19,021 nt of DNA from assembly GCA_947259425.1 (NCBI GenBank), contig CAMYMO010000044.1:1-19021 (forward strand), given 5' to 3'. How positions within the stretch are numbered: the stretch's first letter is position 1; every line of letters begins with the position of its first letter. Of this stretch, positions 1 through 7,019 are shown one piece after another. Under the pieces are notes generated by a model. That model saw only the letters and a program-made list of their open reading frames with translations. It did no database searches and was not told where the DNA came from. A program made the translations under genes and the position numbers. The DNA is from an uncultured Ectothiorhodospiraceae bacterium (lineage in GTDB: Bacteria; Pseudomonadota; Gammaproteobacteria; UBA6429; Thiohalophilaceae).

Positions 1-1167
1 ACCGGTAAAGCCCTTTCACCCGTGATCAGCTGGCAAGACTTACGCGCCTACCAATGGCTTGCTGAACTTGGCCTCGATCGGGAAGACATTCATAAAAGTA
101 CCGGGTTATTACCCTCTGCTCACTATGGCGCAAGTAAAATACGCTGGTGTCTGGATAACCTGGCGGAGGTGCAACAGGCATTGAGCGAGGATCGACTTTG
201 TTGTGGACCGATGAGTAGTTTTCTGGTGCGTAACTTAGTCGCACAAAAAACCAATGTCGCCGATCCCGTCAGTGCATCACGTACATTACTCTGGCACATT
301 CATCGCCAGGACTGGGATGAGTATCTGTTATCGAGCTTTGGCATTCCACGAAAGCTATTGCCAGACTGCGTACCGACCCGCTACGCCTATGGGGATATCC
401 CGGTAAACGATCAAATCATTCCGTTAACCATTGTCACCGGCGATCAATCGGCGGCCATGTATGCGACCGGAAACCTGCAATTTGAGACGGCATATATCAA
501 TATTGGTACCGGCGCGTTTGTCTCACGGCCTTCGGGATACGCATTACGTTATGCCAGACGCCTACTCACCAGCGTCATCTTTTCTGAGCAGGACGAATCC
601 CAATATGTGATGGAAGGTACGGTCAACGGGGCCGGTAGCGCCATCGAATGGCTACAACAACAGCAACCCGTTGCCGATCTGTGGCAAAAATTACCTAACT
701 GGCTGGACACCCTTACCGACCCACCGCTGTTTCTAAACGGTGTCTCTGGATTGGCTGCCCCCTACTGGGTAGCCGATTTTAAGACCGATTATCAGGCCGA
801 TGTCGAACCCGCCGCGAATTATGTGGCGGTGATTGAAAGCATAGTGTTTTTAATCCATGCCAACGTACAGGAGATGGTCAAATTCTCCTCGCCTCCCCAA
901 CAGCTGCAGATCTCAGGTGGGCTCGCCAAACTCGATGGCCTATGCCAACGGTTAGCGGATTTAACCCGGCTCCCTATCTACCGCCCTATTGAATGTGAGG
1001 CGACGACACGAGGTCTGGCCTACCTGGTCGCTGCCCGGCCACAACATTGGCCTGAAAATACCCATGGCCCCTGGTTTAAACCGCAAGAAAATGCCGTGCT
1101 CGATGGGCGCTTTTTGTTATGGGAACAAGCCATGTTGCAACGCATGCGTAACGATGAGCAGAATTAA
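1..1167 (+). CDS. FGGY-family carbohydrate kinase, glycerol-kinase-like (5' end outside window)
   Basis: ATP-dependent sugar or polyol kinase, most like glycerol kinase, which makes sn-glycerol 3-phosphate in the cytoplasm. The reading frame is open to base 1, and upstream residues already match the family, so the GTG at 22 is not the real start; roughly the first 80-100 residues lie outside the window. Visible family marks are SWQDLR (glycerol kinase has WQDRRT), TGLLPSAHYGASKIRW, SASRTLLWHIH, the catalytic-type GDQ (Asp at visible residue 148), the nucleotide-binding segment NIGTGAFV, EGTVNGAGSAIEWL, GLAAPYW and the C-terminal SGGLAKLDG. Similarity to classical GlpK is moderate, so another polyol substrate is possible. 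A phosphodiesterase and a GlpD-like dehydrogenase encoded 2.8-4.7 kb away on the other strand favour a glycerol role; that is inference from context. Confidence 0.85.
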   Translation, partial: TGKALSPVISWQDLRAYQWLAELGLDREDIHKSTGLLPSAHYGASKIRWCLDNLAEVQQALSEDRLCCGPMSSFLVRNLVAQKTNVADPVSASRTLLWHIHRQDWDEYLLSSFGIPRKLLPDCVPTRYAYGDIPVNDQIIPLTIVTGDQSAAMYATGNLQFETAYINIGTGAFVSRPSGYALRYARRLLTSVIFSEQDESQYVMEGTVNGAGSAIEWLQQQQPVADLWQKLPNWLDTLTDPPLFLNGVSGLAAPYWVADFKTDYQADVEPAANYVAVIESIVFLIHANVQEMVKFSSPPQQLQISGGLAKLDGLCQRLADLTRLPIYRPIECEATTRGLAYLVAARPQHWPENTHGPWFKPQENAVLDGRFLLWEQAMLQRMRNDEQN

Positions 1168-1260
1168 TCATCTGCCGGGGTTAACCGCCAAAAAGTCCAA
1201 TTTCTTGATTACAGGCCCCCAAACTCTTCATTGGTAACTAGCTTAAATCATAAACAACTA

Positions 1261-1282
1261 AATACTGATCTGGATCACATTA
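1261..1282. promoter_or_regulatory. Candidate CRP/FNR-family operator
   Basis: A 22-bp site with core ACTGATCTGGATCACA matches the E. coli CRP optimum (TGTGA-N6-TCACA with A/T flanks) at 17 of 22 positions by my count. One half-site, TCACA, is perfect and the other has 3 of 5 bases. It can also be read as a weaker FNR box (CTGAT-N4-ATCAC, 8 of 10). It is centred at 1271.5, about 42 bp before the GGDEF-EAL start codon. At that distance it could repress by overlapping a promoter, or activate a transcript with a very short leader. I see no convincing -35/-10 pair around it. Confidence 0.45.
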
Positions 1283-1313
1283 TTTCTATCGCCCCCCACG
1301 CGATGCTGCCGAT

Positions 1314-3317
1314 ATGGGCAACATGGTCATAAACAATTATCAGGGCTTTAAAGAGTTAAGCAACGAACAAATTCTGGCGGTAAAACGTGATGCCTGTGAC
1401 GAGATCGCCAAGCGCAGTACCCCGGCTGCAGCCGCTTATTTCATTGCCATAATCGTCTTGATCATCGGATCGCCCTTTGGTTCCGATCATCCCTGGGTTA
1501 TCTATCCGGCGCTCGGCATTTGTATTATCAGTTTTCTCACACGTATTATTCTTCGAGTTCGCTTTGCTGCCATTTATGATACGAGACCGCAGTTATGGAA
1601 TCTTTTATTTACCATAGCCGTTGTACTCACCTCCACGACCTGGGGAGTCGTAAGCGGTGTCGCCATATATTTTTACCAGACCGCCTGGACCCCTCTTATT
1701 GTCACTGCAGCAACCGCGGCGATTTGTGCCGGTGGCTTATTTAGTCTTGGCATCAACAAACGCTTAACCCAGGCCCATATCACACTAATATTACTACCCA
1801 GCTTCGTCAGTAGTGTAATCATCGGCGGTTATGGTATTGCCGTCTATTTTCTAGTGTTCCTGGTCTATTGTCTGCTGCAAAGTCGATTTGTGCATACTGA
1901 ATTCTGGAATGCACGGATCACCGCGGCCCGTTTAGATAATGAAACCAAACAACGCCTGCACAAGCTGACTTATCTCGATAGTTTGACCAATTTACCAAAT
2001 CGAGAGCTATTTCAAGATCGACTGCAACAATCCATTCATGATGCCAAACGAAGAAATTCAATCTGCGGCGTGTTATTTGTTGGCCTGGATCGATTTAGTA
2101 AAATCAACGACACCTTGGGCCACCACTCTGGTGACGATCTTTTGAAATCGGTATCCGAACGAATTACGGGTGTACTGCGCGAAAATGATACCGTTGCGCG
2201 TTATACCGGTGATACCTTTGCGCTTATTATTAATAGTCTTGAAGACGAACAGGATGCAGCACGAATCGCCAATAAAATTATCGACGCCTTCGCACAACCG
2301 TTTGAGATAGCCGAGCTTGAATTGTTTATCACCACCAGTATCGGTATTTCACTCTACCCCGAAGATGGTGATGCTCATGAGCTATTAATCAAAAATGCCG
2401 AATCCACCATGTATCAGGTCAAGCAACAAGGCGGTAGCAATTATCAATACTACAAATCCGATATCCATGCTGAGTCAATGGAACAGCTACAACTCGAGGC
2501 AAAGTTACGCCATGCCTTAGAAAAAAATGAGTATGTATTGTATTACCAACCTAAAGTAAATTTACATGAAGGCACCTTATCTGGTTTTGAGGCCTTATTA
2601 CGTTGGTGTCCACAAGATTCAGAAATGGTTTCACCGGTCAAGTTTATCCCTATCCTCGAAAGTACCGGCCTGATCGTACAAGTTGGCGAATGGGTGCTCC
2701 GACAGGCCTGTATACAAGCTAAGGAATGGCAAAAGGTATGCACCAAGCCCTTCCGTATGGCGGTCAACTTATCTGCACGACAATTCAAACATGATGGGCT
2801 TGCTGAAATGGTTGCCCGGGTATTGGCTGAAACTAAATTAGATCCGAAATGGTTGGAATTGGAAATAACAGAAAGTATGTTAATGGAAGATACTGATCAT
2901 ACGTTTGAAGTGTTACAAAAATTACAGGATATGGGCATTCATTTATCGATTGATGATTTTGGTACGGGTTACTCGTCACTGGCGTATTTGAAACGCATGC
3001 CCATCAACTCATTAAAGATTGACCGCTCATTTGTGAAAGACATTACCACGGATTCAAGTGATGCTGCGGTGGTCCAGACGATCATTGCCATGGCCCATAA
3101 TCTTAACTTAACCGTTGTCGCCGAAGGTACCGAGACCGCTGCACAAGTAAATTTCCTTCGCTACCAACAATGCGATGAGACACAGGGTTTCTATTTTAGT
3201 AAGCCATTACCAGCAGATGCACTGCGCGATATGCTCGAAAAAGCCAAACACTGGTTGTCTGATGCGGCCGCACAACATATCAATGCGGCCGATAACTGCG
3301 TCGCTTTGAATTCCTGA
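1314..3317 (+). CDS. Membrane GGDEF-EAL protein, probable c-di-GMP phosphodiesterase with degenerate GGDEF
   Basis: 667 residues, inner membrane. Residues ~36-190 hold about six hydrophobic helices and act as an unidentified membrane sensor. A GGDEF domain (~215-385) begins with the classic DSLTNLPNR stretch and keeps the LDRFSKINDTLGHHSGDDLL region. The signature itself reads TGDTF at 298-302 instead of GGDEF, so cyclase activity is probably lost; GTP-binding regulation is possible. The EAL domain (~405-640) looks complete: EALLRW (EAL 426-428), NLSARQF, ELEITES, DDFGTGYSS (547-552), LKIDRSF, VVAEGTET and QGFYFSKP. This predicts c-di-GMP hydrolysis to pGpG. ATGs occur at 1314 and 1323 with no good Shine-Dalgarno at either; the longer start is used. 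A CRP-like palindrome lies upstream. Confidence 0.9.
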   Translation: MGNMVINNYQGFKELSNEQILAVKRDACDEIAKRSTPAAAAYFIAIIVLIIGSPFGSDHPWVIYPALGICIISFLTRIILRVRFAAIYDTRPQLWNLLFTIAVVLTSTTWGVVSGVAIYFYQTAWTPLIVTAATAAICAGGLFSLGINKRLTQAHITLILLPSFVSSVIIGGYGIAVYFLVFLVYCLLQSRFVHTEFWNARITAARLDNETKQRLHKLTYLDSLTNLPNRELFQDRLQQSIHDAKRRNSICGVLFVGLDRFSKINDTLGHHSGDDLLKSVSERITGVLRENDTVARYTGDTFALIINSLEDEQDAARIANKIIDAFAQPFEIAELELFITTSIGISLYPEDGDAHELLIKNAESTMYQVKQQGGSNYQYYKSDIHAESMEQLQLEAKLRHALEKNEYVLYYQPKVNLHEGTLSGFEALLRWCPQDSEMVSPVKFIPILESTGLIVQVGEWVLRQACIQAKEWQKVCTKPFRMAVNLSARQFKHDGLAEMVARVLAETKLDPKWLELEITESMLMEDTDHTFEVLQKLQDMGIHLSIDDFGTGYSSLAYLKRMPINSLKIDRSFVKDITTDSSDAAVVQTIIAMAHNLNLTVVAEGTETAAQVNFLRYQQCDETQGFYFSKPLPADALRDMLEKAKHWLSDAAAQHINAADNCVALNS

Positions 3318-3338
3318 AATTAATTTATTGTTTCATCA

Positions 3339-3536
3339 CTAATAACGGTGAGCCCGTTGTTTTGCCTTTAGGCTTCCTTGCAAGTGTCCACTATGATGTG
3401 CATCATAATGGTGACCATGATGGCCGCGATGACCATGAGGATGATGCCATAAATGACATCCCGTCAACGAGGAGACGATAAGAATAATGAACAAGACTGG
3501 AACCAGATAACGGTTAAATATTGAAATGGCTTTCAT
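3339..3536 (-). CDS. Small histidine-rich lipoprotein
   Basis: 65 residues, family not recognised. The start at 3536 is chosen because AGGAG sits at a good distance before it; an in-frame upstream ATG (3581) would place that ribosome-binding site inside the gene and put 15 extra residues before the signal peptide. A basic start, a hydrophobic core (LVPVLFIILIV) and the lipobox LTGC with Cys27 indicate a type II (lipoprotein) signal peptide. The 39-residue mature chain contains 13 histidines, mostly in HH, HGH and HHGHH groups, and no other cysteine. This suggests a membrane-anchored binder of Ni, Zn, Cu or Co, but the metal and role are inference. It lies 69 nt downstream of the ABM-fold gene and may share its transcript. 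It converges on the GGDEF-EAL gene, with 21 nt between the stops. Confidence 0.75.
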   Translation of the reverse strand: MKAISIFNRYLVPVLFIILIVSSLTGCHLWHHPHGHRGHHGHHYDAHHSGHLQGSLKAKQRAHRY

Positions 3537-3605
3537 ATCATTCTCCTGATGATGAGCATAAAAGAATGATACTGGGTTCAAGCTGAACCTAATCTGAATT
3601 AGAAC

Positions 3606-3917
3606 TTAACGCTCAGCATTTATTTCATTTCCACCTTTATATTCTCTTAATAGCTCGACGATCTTAACATCGTAATGACGGTACCATTTCTGACGCCCCA
3701 GTTGCTGCGCCTTGAGATGTTCTTTGTCCTGTTTCCAGGCATGGATGTCATCCAAATTTTTCCAGTAAGAGAGCGTTATCTCATTATCGCCTTCCGTTAC
3801 TGATTGAAAATCGACACAACCATACTTTTCAAAGGCGAGGGTGCGCATTTTTTCCGCCGTTTGCGAATATTCATCATCTAAGCTTAAAAATTCCGCCGTA
3901 AAGATAACTGCATACAT
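3606..3917 (-). CDS. Antibiotic biosynthesis monooxygenase (ABM) fold protein
   Basis: 103 residues, about the usual single-domain length. The pattern is that of dimeric alpha-beta barrel ABM proteins: an opening strand YAVIFTAEF, then a helix with ALAFEKYG-like spacing (MRTLAFEKYGCVDFQSV), a strand EITLSYWKNLDDIHAWKQDKEHLKAQQLG, and a closing strand YRHYDVKIVELLREY. The segment YWKNLDDIHAWKQDKEH is very characteristic of the family. Members include small oxygenases, haem-degrading enzymes and many proteins with no known reaction, so no substrate is claimed. The gene starts 27 nt after the glpD-like stop and is probably the fourth gene of the operon running from 6391. No strong Shine-Dalgarno is visible, so translation may depend on the gene upstream. 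Confidence 0.8.
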   Translation of the reverse strand: MYAVIFTAEFLSLDDEYSQTAEKMRTLAFEKYGCVDFQSVTEGDNEITLSYWKNLDDIHAWKQDKEHLKAQQLGRQKWYRHYDVKIVELLREYKGGNEINAER

Positions 3918-3944
3918 ATTAATTATTCAGCCTTTTACTGATGA

Positions 3945-5123
3945 TTAAAATGAGTCAGGCGCGATATCGAGGTGTATTGAACTGGTTTTAATTATTTCCG
4001 TACCATCACCAAGATAGCCTTTGACTTTATTCAAGGTTTTTTCAGCCACGCTACGATAGCCGGTTAATTTCCCGCCCATTAATCCTACATAACCCGGCAA
4101 AGTCTGATCCGTTATATATAAAGTGTCGCGCGCACGGTTAAACATACTTTTATCACTCACCGGTAATACTCTTACTCCGGCGAAGCTACTGATAATGCTA
4201 TCATCATAAGCAGGGAAGTAATGTCGAGCAATGTTCTGTAAATAATCCAGTTCATGTTCTGTCGGTACGACCTTTGCCGGATCGCCCTGATAGTGAGTTT
4301 CAGTGGTACCAATCATGGTCTGCTGATACCACGGCGTAACAAACACAGCACGTCGGTCACTGGGTGATTCAACATAATAAACCCCGCGCGGGGCTGGCTG
4401 TTTAATGACGATATGTGCACCTTGCACCAACTCAATATCCGGTACCTTTATTCGTGGCGTAATTCTTTTTTGTACTTCATTATGCCAGGGACCGGTGGCG
4501 TTAATCAGAACACGACTGGTTATTTCCAACTCATTATCCTGTTCGGTATAAACAACACGATATTGATCAGCTTGATACTCGGCAAATTTAAAACTGGCCG
4601 GACAAACCCAGTCTGCACCAAGCTGAACTGCAGAATACATCACAGCACGTGTTAATTGAACATCATCCGTTTGCGCATCACTGTATTGATATACGGCTTG
4701 TAACTCATGTTCATTGAGTCCATCAAGCTGCTGCCATTTTGTTGCCGGGACTTTGCGAAAACAGGCCTGCGCTTTTAATTGACCCAGAATGGCATACAGG
4801 CTTAAACCCATAAACACCTTCCAGGAGCGGCGCGAGGTATGTTTATAAATCGGTATATAAAATGGAACTCGTTTGACTAATCCAGGGGCATTTTTAATCA
4901 ATAGCTCCCGTTCATGGAGTGACTCAGCGACGAGTCCGAACTGGGCTGACTCAAGATAACGCAAACCACCATGAATTAATTTTGATGAACGACTTGATGT
5001 TGCTGCCGCTAATCCAGATTGCTCAAGTAACAATACTTTGTAACCCGCCGCCGCCGCAGCTTGGGCAACGCCGCAACCTTGAATACCACCACCGATGATA
5101 CATATGTCATAGTGCTTAGTCAC
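3945..5123 (-). CDS. FAD-dependent glycerol-3-phosphate dehydrogenase, short GlpD-like form
   Basis: Oxidises sn-glycerol 3-phosphate to dihydroxyacetone phosphate with FAD, normally at the inner membrane with electrons going to quinone. Residues 11-18 (GGGIQGCG) form the dinucleotide-binding turn. Residues 43-58 (SSRSSKLIHGGLRYLE) are the GlpD signature. The active-site arginine stretch AGVRVLPV and the late GGKLTGYR motif are present. At 392 residues it is about 110 shorter than E. coli GlpD: it stops just after GGKLTGYR, so the C-terminal DAO_C cap is missing. The next gene starts 27 nt downstream, leaving no room for a lost remnant, which suggests a naturally short form rather than a recent frameshift. 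The start is GTG (5123), with GGGT about 8 nt upstream. It lies 20 nt after the phosphodiesterase gene, which would supply its substrate. Confidence 0.88.
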   Translation of the reverse strand: MTKHYDICIIGGGIQGCGVAQAAAAAGYKVLLLEQSGLAAATSSRSSKLIHGGLRYLESAQFGLVAESLHERELLIKNAPGLVKRVPFYIPIYKHTSRRSWKVFMGLSLYAILGQLKAQACFRKVPATKWQQLDGLNEHELQAVYQYSDAQTDDVQLTRAVMYSAVQLGADWVCPASFKFAEYQADQYRVVYTEQDNELEITSRVLINATGPWHNEVQKRITPRIKVPDIELVQGAHIVIKQPAPRGVYYVESPSDRRAVFVTPWYQQTMIGTTETHYQGDPAKVVPTEHELDYLQNIARHYFPAYDDSIISSFAGVRVLPVSDKSMFNRARDTLYITDQTLPGYVGLMGGKLTGYRSVAEKTLNKVKGYLGDGTEIIKTSSIHLDIAPDSF

Positions 5124-5143
5124 AATAAACCCAGTTCATTAAA

Positions 5144-5878
5144 TTATTCATGATTAAATGCGGCCAGCATCTCAGATATTTGAAAGGTCTCGACAAACTC
5201 GACACCTTGTTGATAGACACGGTCAGCCCAATGAGGATCCACGCATTCATAGACGGCCAACCGACTACCATTACATTCCAGTTTTCCCGCTTTGGGCAGG
5301 TCATTTATATCCGTAAACATGTAATCTGGTTTTAACTTCTGGATCAAATCATTTTCCCGTTCCGCCCAATAGTCAAATACCGCACCAACGGGAAAATCAC
5401 TGTTTGACTGAACGCTTAATAATGATTCGATTGAATATGAAATGATCACCGTCTGTTTTTTTATTGGAGCCAATAATGGAAGCACTTCTGCTAACATTGT
5501 ATCAATTCCAAATGCCTCCAAAGCCTGGCGCTTCAATTCAACAAATACCGTGAGCTGCGGAACCGTTTTAATATAATTTACGAGTTCCGCTAAGCTGGTG
5601 ATACGATTTTGCACAAACTGATCACCAAAATTTTCGCGATCAGCAACAGAAAAGGTTTTCAGTTCAGCAAGGGTATAATCATGAACGGCACCTTCAATCC
5701 CACAGATACGTTTACAATCTCGATCATGAAATAATACCGGCACTCGGTCTGAACTGAGCAACACATCAAATTCAATAAATTTTGCCCCAGCCTCTACCGC
5801 AGCCTGGATCGCCAATAACGTATTTTCTGGATAACGAAAAGCATAACCGCGATGCGCGACAAGTTGAGGATGTGACAT
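5144..5878 (-). CDS. Glycerophosphodiester phosphodiesterase (GDPD/UgpQ type)
   Basis: Hydrolyses glycerophosphodiesters such as glycerophosphoethanolamine to sn-glycerol 3-phosphate and the alcohol. 244 residues, the usual size for cytoplasmic UgpQ-like enzymes; no signal peptide. The N-terminus has the whole catalytic signature: AHRG (His9, Arg10), PENT (Glu18), EFD (Glu36, Asp38, metal ligands) and LFHD (His51, the second catalytic histidine), with VFVELK (Glu114) further on. A TIM-barrel fold is expected. The C-terminus is conventional, ending in strands that carry MFTDINDLP and VEFVETF. It starts 12 nt after the cupin gene's stop, with an AGGG ribosome-binding site, and precedes the glpD-like gene by 20 nt. 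The product of one enzyme is the substrate of the next, a clear functional pair. Confidence 0.92.
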   Translation of the reverse strand: MSHPQLVAHRGYAFRYPENTLLAIQAAVEAGAKFIEFDVLLSSDRVPVLFHDRDCKRICGIEGAVHDYTLAELKTFSVADRENFGDQFVQNRITSLAELVNYIKTVPQLTVFVELKRQALEAFGIDTMLAEVLPLLAPIKKQTVIISYSIESLLSVQSNSDFPVGAVFDYWAERENDLIQKLKPDYMFTDINDLPKAGKLECNGSRLAVYECVDPHWADRVYQQGVEFVETFQISEMLAAFNHE

Positions 5879-5890
5879 CGATTTACCCTG

Positions 5891-6391
5891 TTACACTTTT
5901 TCCAAACGAGCAGGCGGCAAGCTACCAATTTCTGCAGTATTAAACCACTGTAGAAATTCTTCAACTTGTGAATCGTATTCCGGCGGCGCCCAGTCGGCAA
6001 AGTGTTTATCGTCTAATGGTGTATAGGGACCTGGCTTTACCTCAAATAATATTGTGTTTTCCTGTTTGGCGATGACAGCGTGCCAGGTCTGTTCGGGAAT
6101 CTCTACGATTCGATTGGCGGCCGTATCAGCAATCGGTATTCGATCACTTAGTTGCCCATTGGCCTGGAACAATAACACATCGGCGGCACCTTGAATGACA
6201 ACGAACAATTCCCATTTGCCCGCTTCTGGATGCCGGTGTGGACGTACATAAGTACCCGGTTGCATAGCAAGACACAGTCGCTGAATAGCGTCACTCTCTT
6301 TGGGATGGATATTTAAATGACTGCGCAAACGCAAAGACGATTTAGCGACGCTTGTTAACTGCTGAAGATCTTCATCCTGAATTACTTTCAT
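5891..6391 (-). CDS. WbuC-family cupin metalloprotein
   Basis: 166 residues, usual for this family. A short N-terminal helical part (LTSVAKSSLRLRSHLNIH) precedes a cupin barrel. The first cupin motif is PHRHPEAGKWELFVVIQG, with His52, His54 and Glu61 as likely metal ligands. The second contains IPEQTWHAVIA, with His104. The conserved tail KPGPYTPLDDKHFADWAPPE is typical of WbuC proteins, which occur in O-antigen clusters and elsewhere and whose reaction is not established. Here it is the first gene of an apparent operon with the glycerophosphodiester phosphodiesterase and the glpD-like gene, not in a polysaccharide cluster. The start has only a weak Shine-Dalgarno (TAGG), and a pair of perfect 14-bp direct repeats lies immediately upstream. 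Confidence 0.85.
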   Translation of the reverse strand: MKVIQDEDLQQLTSVAKSSLRLRSHLNIHPKESDAIQRLCLAMQPGTYVRPHRHPEAGKWELFVVIQGAADVLLFQANGQLSDRIPIADTAANRIVEIPEQTWHAVIAKQENTILFEVKPGPYTPLDDKHFADWAPPEYDSQVEEFLQWFNTAEIGSLPPARLEKV

Positions 6392-6399
6392 GCATAACC

Positions 6400-6431
6400 T
6401 ATAGTTAAAGTATTAAATATAGTTAAAGTAT
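6400..6431. repeat. Two perfect 14-bp direct repeats in the wbuC upstream region
   Basis: TATAGTTAAAGTAT occurs at 6400-6413 and again at 6418-6431, 18 bp start to start, separated by TAAA. It begins 9 bp upstream of the cupin start codon in the divergent 6392-6603 region, which is otherwise AT-rich and holds no gene or clear promoter. The spacing is not a whole number of helical turns (about 1.7). It could be a tandem operator or overlapping promoter elements for the leftward operon; which one is not visible. Confidence 0.5.
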
Positions 6432-6603
6432 AAAAATATCCGAGTATATGTATTTCACATCTATCTAAAACATTTATATTCCAAACGTATATATCTCAGT
6501 AAGTCTAGTGGCATCTTGTTAAAAGAAAAGTACAATATCCTTTTTCAACACTATAGTCTGCGATTTATCATTATTTTGCCATAACATATTGGAATTTAAC
6601 AAC

Positions 6604-7002
6604 ATGTCTGAATCAACTGTAAAAACCTGGCTTGCGAACATTGTAAAAACCGCCAGCGAGGGTGACCACAAATCTCATATGGATTTGATATCAAAAAAAA
6701 TTAAGCTGGTTGGCGTTCCTGGATTTGACAGTATTGGCTATGAGTATTGGTCTAATCAATGTTTGCATGACTTTAACGATAAACTTATTGCTGAGATTCA
6801 ATATCAGGGATTAAAAATTCGTGCCGAGTCGGAAGACCGAATCATGTTTATCACCCATGAAACCGTGCTCTCCAGCGATGGGACAAAAAACCAGCAAGGC
6901 ATAGAATGCTTACTTGAAAAAGAAGAGGATGATCACTGGCGTTTAGTCCAACAACACCTACTGGGAGAAGATGAGACGAACCAGTTTCTCGCCAAGCTTT
7001 AA
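6604..7002 (+). CDS. Conserved-looking small protein, NTF2/SnoaL-like
   Basis: 132 residues, no signal peptide or membrane helix. A TTG at 6589 could extend it by five residues, but that codon abuts the GGAA that serves as ribosome-binding site for the ATG at 6604, so the ATG is preferred. The layout suggests an NTF2-like cone fold: an N-terminal helix (VKTWLANIVKTASEGD), a helix-loop stretch (GYEYWSNQCLHDFNDKL), then strands KIRAESEDRIMFITHETVLSSDG, QGIECLLEKEEDDHWRLVQQHLL. That beta-rich end, with a closing W-R-L-V-Q strand, is usual for SnoaL-like proteins. No catalytic residues can be assigned. It ends 17 nt before thiD and is probably its operon partner; a link to thiamine metabolism is inference only. 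Confidence 0.65.
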   Translation: MSESTVKTWLANIVKTASEGDHKSHMDLISKKIKLVGVPGFDSIGYEYWSNQCLHDFNDKLIAEIQYQGLKIRAESEDRIMFITHETVLSSDGTKNQQGIECLLEKEEDDHWRLVQQHLLGEDETNQFLAKL

Positions 7003-7019
7003 CGACTATACTGATATAT

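Noticed and set aside
22..1167. GTG at 22 as the true start of the FGGY kinase
   Set aside because: The frame continues to base 1 with family-like residues, and the N-terminal ATP-binding region expected of the family would be missing.
1265..1278. THI-box (TPP riboswitch) fragment, CTGATCTGGATCA
   Set aside because: It resembles the 3' conserved part of a TPP riboswitch, but the partner CTGAGA region and the required stems are absent, and the downstream gene is a GGDEF-EAL protein. A CRP-like palindrome explains it better.
3537..3581. Longer start for the His-rich lipoprotein
   Set aside because: It would add 15 residues before a normal signal peptide and bury the strong AGGAG ribosome-binding site of the ATG at 3536.
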